Origin: Desulfopila aestuarii DSM 18488
Lineage (GTDB): Bacteria; Desulfobacterota; Desulfobulbia; Desulfobulbales; Desulfocapsaceae
Assembly (NCBI GenBank): GCA_945863875.1
Contig: CAMBBS010000003.1
Span: 1-64,000, forward strand
Direction: 5' to 3'
Length of the DNA stretch: 64,000 bases
The stretch's first letter is position 1; every line of letters starts with the position of its first letter. The translations under genes were made by a program, and so were the position numbers. The notes below the pieces were generated by a model. It saw only the letters and a list, made by a program, of their open reading frames with translations. It searched no databases and had not been told where the DNA came from. Shown piece by piece: positions 62,356-64,000 of the stretch.

Positions 62356-64000
62356 TAATTTCCGACACGGCAGTTAAAAAGAGCACCACGGTCGCGGTCC
62401 TCGCCCTGGTTCTCATCATTATCGGCGGCTACTGTTATAAAGTACTGCCGCGTGAGAGCGATCCGGACATCACCATCCCCAATGTTTTCATCTCAACGGA
62501 CTATCGCGGCGTCTCCCCCACCGATATAGAAACGGCCATCACCATAGAAATTGAAAAGAAGCTCAAGGGACTCGACGGCTTGAAAAAAATCCAGTCAGTC
62601 AGCTCCGAAGGTCTCTCCTCGATCAATGTGGAATTTGTCACCGGCACGGATATCGACAAGGCGGTCCAGGACGTCAAGGATAAGGTCGATGAGGCAAAAG
62701 GATCGCTGCCCAGCGATCTTGAAGACGATCCGTCCGTCTTCGAGGTGAATTTTTCCGAAATGCCCATCGTCATCTATTCTCTTTCCGGCACCTGCGGCAT
62801 GCCCTGCCTGAAAGATCTGGCCGACGACCTCAAGGATGAGATTGAAGGGGTAACCGGAGTCCTGGAAGTAGAGGTCATCGGCGGGCTGGAGAGGGAAATC
62901 CGCGTGGAGGTCTTCCCCGAGAAACTGGCCTATTACGGCCTGAGCATCGGCAGCTTTCAGACTGCAGTAAAAAGCGAAAACACCAACACCTCCGGTGGCA
63001 ATCTCCGTCTTGGCCAGGGCCGTTTTCAACTGCGGGTGCCAGGGGAATTCAAGACACCGGAAGAGATATACGGCCTGGTGCTCACGACCCATGACGGCGA
63101 GCCGGTCTACCTGAAAGATGTGGCCAGGGTAGTTGACGGGTTTAAGGAAGAGACAAGCATCTCGCGCCTTGACGGCCAGGAAGCGGTTAATATTTCGGTA
63201 AAAAAACGCTCCGGGGAAAATATTATCAGCATCAGTCAGGCCGTCGATAAGATCATTGACAGCGACAAAACAACGTGGCCGGCCGGCACGGAGATCACTA
63301 AGGTTCTCAACAAGGCAAAAGACATCGATGCCATGGTGGCCGACCTGGAGAACAATATACTTACCGGTCTGGTACTGGTTCTCATCGTCATCTTTCTGGC
63401 CATGGGCATCCGTAATGCCATTCTGGTCAGTATGGCCATCCCCTTTTCCATGCTGCTCTCCTTTACCGTTCTCTATGTGATGGGCATCACCCTGAACATG
63501 GTTGTCCTGTTCAGCCTCACCCTGGCCCTCGGCATGCTGGTCGACAACGCCATCGTCATCATTGAGAACTGCTACCGCTTCATGGAACAGGGGGTCGGCC
63601 GGATGGAGGCGGTGATGCAGGCCACTTCCGAAGTCGCCTATCCGGTTATCGGCTCCACCGTTACCACCCTGGCCGCTTTTTCGCCGATGCTGTTCTGGCC
63701 GGGTATAATGGGTGAGTTCATGAGCTTCATGCCGCTGACCCTGATTGTCACCCTTTCCTCCAGCCTCTTTGTGGCCTTGGTCATTAACCCGGCCATGGCC
63801 TCGCTGTTCATGCAGGTAAAAAATCCGTTGGCGGGCGAGGCGAAAAGCGCCACCGAGGTAGCCGGCGCCATGGAACGCCCGGCGGAGATCCGCGGCTTTC
63901 TGCTGACCTGGTACAGTAAGCTGCTGACCAACGCGCTCAAGAAACCAGTCACCGTCATCGGCACCGGCTTCTGCATGCTGGTTATCATGTTCCAGGGCTG
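62352..64000 (+). CDS. RND efflux transporter, inner-membrane subunit (partial, runs off the window)
   Basis: The frame starts at ATG 62352, overlapping the adaptor gene, and stays open to the right edge (549 codons or more). It begins with the first membrane helix TTVAVLALVLIIIGGYCYKV and then the RND porter domain (VFISTDYRGVSPTDIETAIT; SSEGLSSINVEFVTGTDID). The second helix group follows (NILTGLVLVLIVIFLAMGIR, then SLTLALGMLVDNAIVIIENC with the proton-relay aspartates and VIGSTVTTLAAFSPMLF). This is the AcrB/MexB/HAE-1 or HME family. The substrate cannot be told; the porter has one odd Cys pair (GTCGMPCL). Its 3' part lies outside the window. Confidence 0.95.
   Translation, partial: MIISDTAVKKSTTVAVLALVLIIIGGYCYKVLPRESDPDITIPNVFISTDYRGVSPTDIETAITIEIEKKLKGLDGLKKIQSVSSEGLSSINVEFVTGTDIDKAVQDVKDKVDEAKGSLPSDLEDDPSVFEVNFSEMPIVIYSLSGTCGMPCLKDLADDLKDEIEGVTGVLEVEVIGGLEREIRVEVFPEKLAYYGLSIGSFQTAVKSENTNTSGGNLRLGQGRFQLRVPGEFKTPEEIYGLVLTTHDGEPVYLKDVARVVDGFKEETSISRLDGQEAVNISVKKRSGENIISISQAVDKIIDSDKTTWPAGTEITKVLNKAKDIDAMVADLENNILTGLVLVLIVIFLAMGIRNAILVSMAIPFSMLLSFTVLYVMGITLNMVVLFSLTLALGMLVDNAIVIIENCYRFMEQGVGRMEAVMQATSEVAYPVIGSTVTTLAAFSPMLFWPGIMGEFMSFMPLTLIVTLSSSLFVALVINPAMASLFMQVKNPLAGEAKSATEVAGAMERPAEIRGFLLTWYSKLLTNALKKPVTVIGTGFCMLVIMFQG

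Overview
The window looks like a 64 kb piece of chromosome from a Gram-negative, anaerobic sulfate- or sulfur-metabolising deltaproteobacterium (Desulfobacterota), most like the Desulfobulbales. The strongest marker is a complete dsrMKJOP operon (15979-21131) for the membrane complex of dissimilatory sulfite reduction, preceded by an RsbRD_N-domain gene. LptD, the YdbH/YnbE/YdbL set, lytic transglycosylases, a tail-specific protease and an RND pump show an outer membrane. Most of the window is ordinary core chromosome with tightly packed, often translationally coupled genes. The exact genus cannot be fixed from the sequence alone.

Layout. 1-1365 is decayed mobile DNA (a transposase remnant broken by an in-frame TAA) lying against the 3' side of tRNA-Arg(ACG), 1366-1442. 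1482-14291 holds an RNase E/G with a long N-terminal extension, lptD, a DHH phosphoesterase, mltB and mltA, a SAM-hydroxide adenosyltransferase-type protein, aroA, and the pyrD-pyrK pair. 14400-21746 holds prepilin peptidase, a flavodoxin-like protein, and the RsbRD_N-dsrMKJOP block, which ends in a strong terminator. 21931-29704 (all minus strand) holds a tail-specific protease with an inserted LysM domain, a hypothetical gene, hemA, ccsB, a Met8/SirC-type dehydrogenase (haem, sirohaem and cytochrome c supply for the Dsr enzymes), a methyltransferase, a small exported protein and a TlpA-like thioredoxin. 29934-34284 holds a SurA-like chaperone, a RodZ-like protein, recO, and birA coupled to a biotinyl/lipoyl-like protein that lacks the biotin-lysine motif. 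34482-39233 is a likely operon ydbH-ynbE-ydbL-cmoA-cmoB.

The most unusual locus is 40307-41659. Two adjacent reading frames in the same phase are split by one TGA. They are best read as one exported protein of 450 residues with three tandem rhodanese domains and selenocysteine at position 198. A hairpin with a GGTCT apical loop lies 22 nt after the TGA, as expected for a bacterial SECIS element. Read as stop codons, the TGA would cut the first rhodanese active-site loop exactly at its conserved second cysteine.

The right part carries a zinc-ribbon rhomboid protease, the two-subunit pyruvate carboxylase (pycB and pycA), carAB, ftsH (TTG start) coupled to folP, tex, a class 3 lipase, an unusual LysM-LysM-RlpA protein without a signal peptide, ccdA-rarD, and a TetR-regulated RND efflux operon. 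That operon has two related palindromic operators flanking its promoter, and its inner-membrane transporter runs off the window end.

No CRISPR array, rRNA, intact insertion sequence or prophage was seen. Several start codons were moved from the longest-frame start on the basis of ribosome-binding sites, family N-termini or promoters, and this is stated in each entry.
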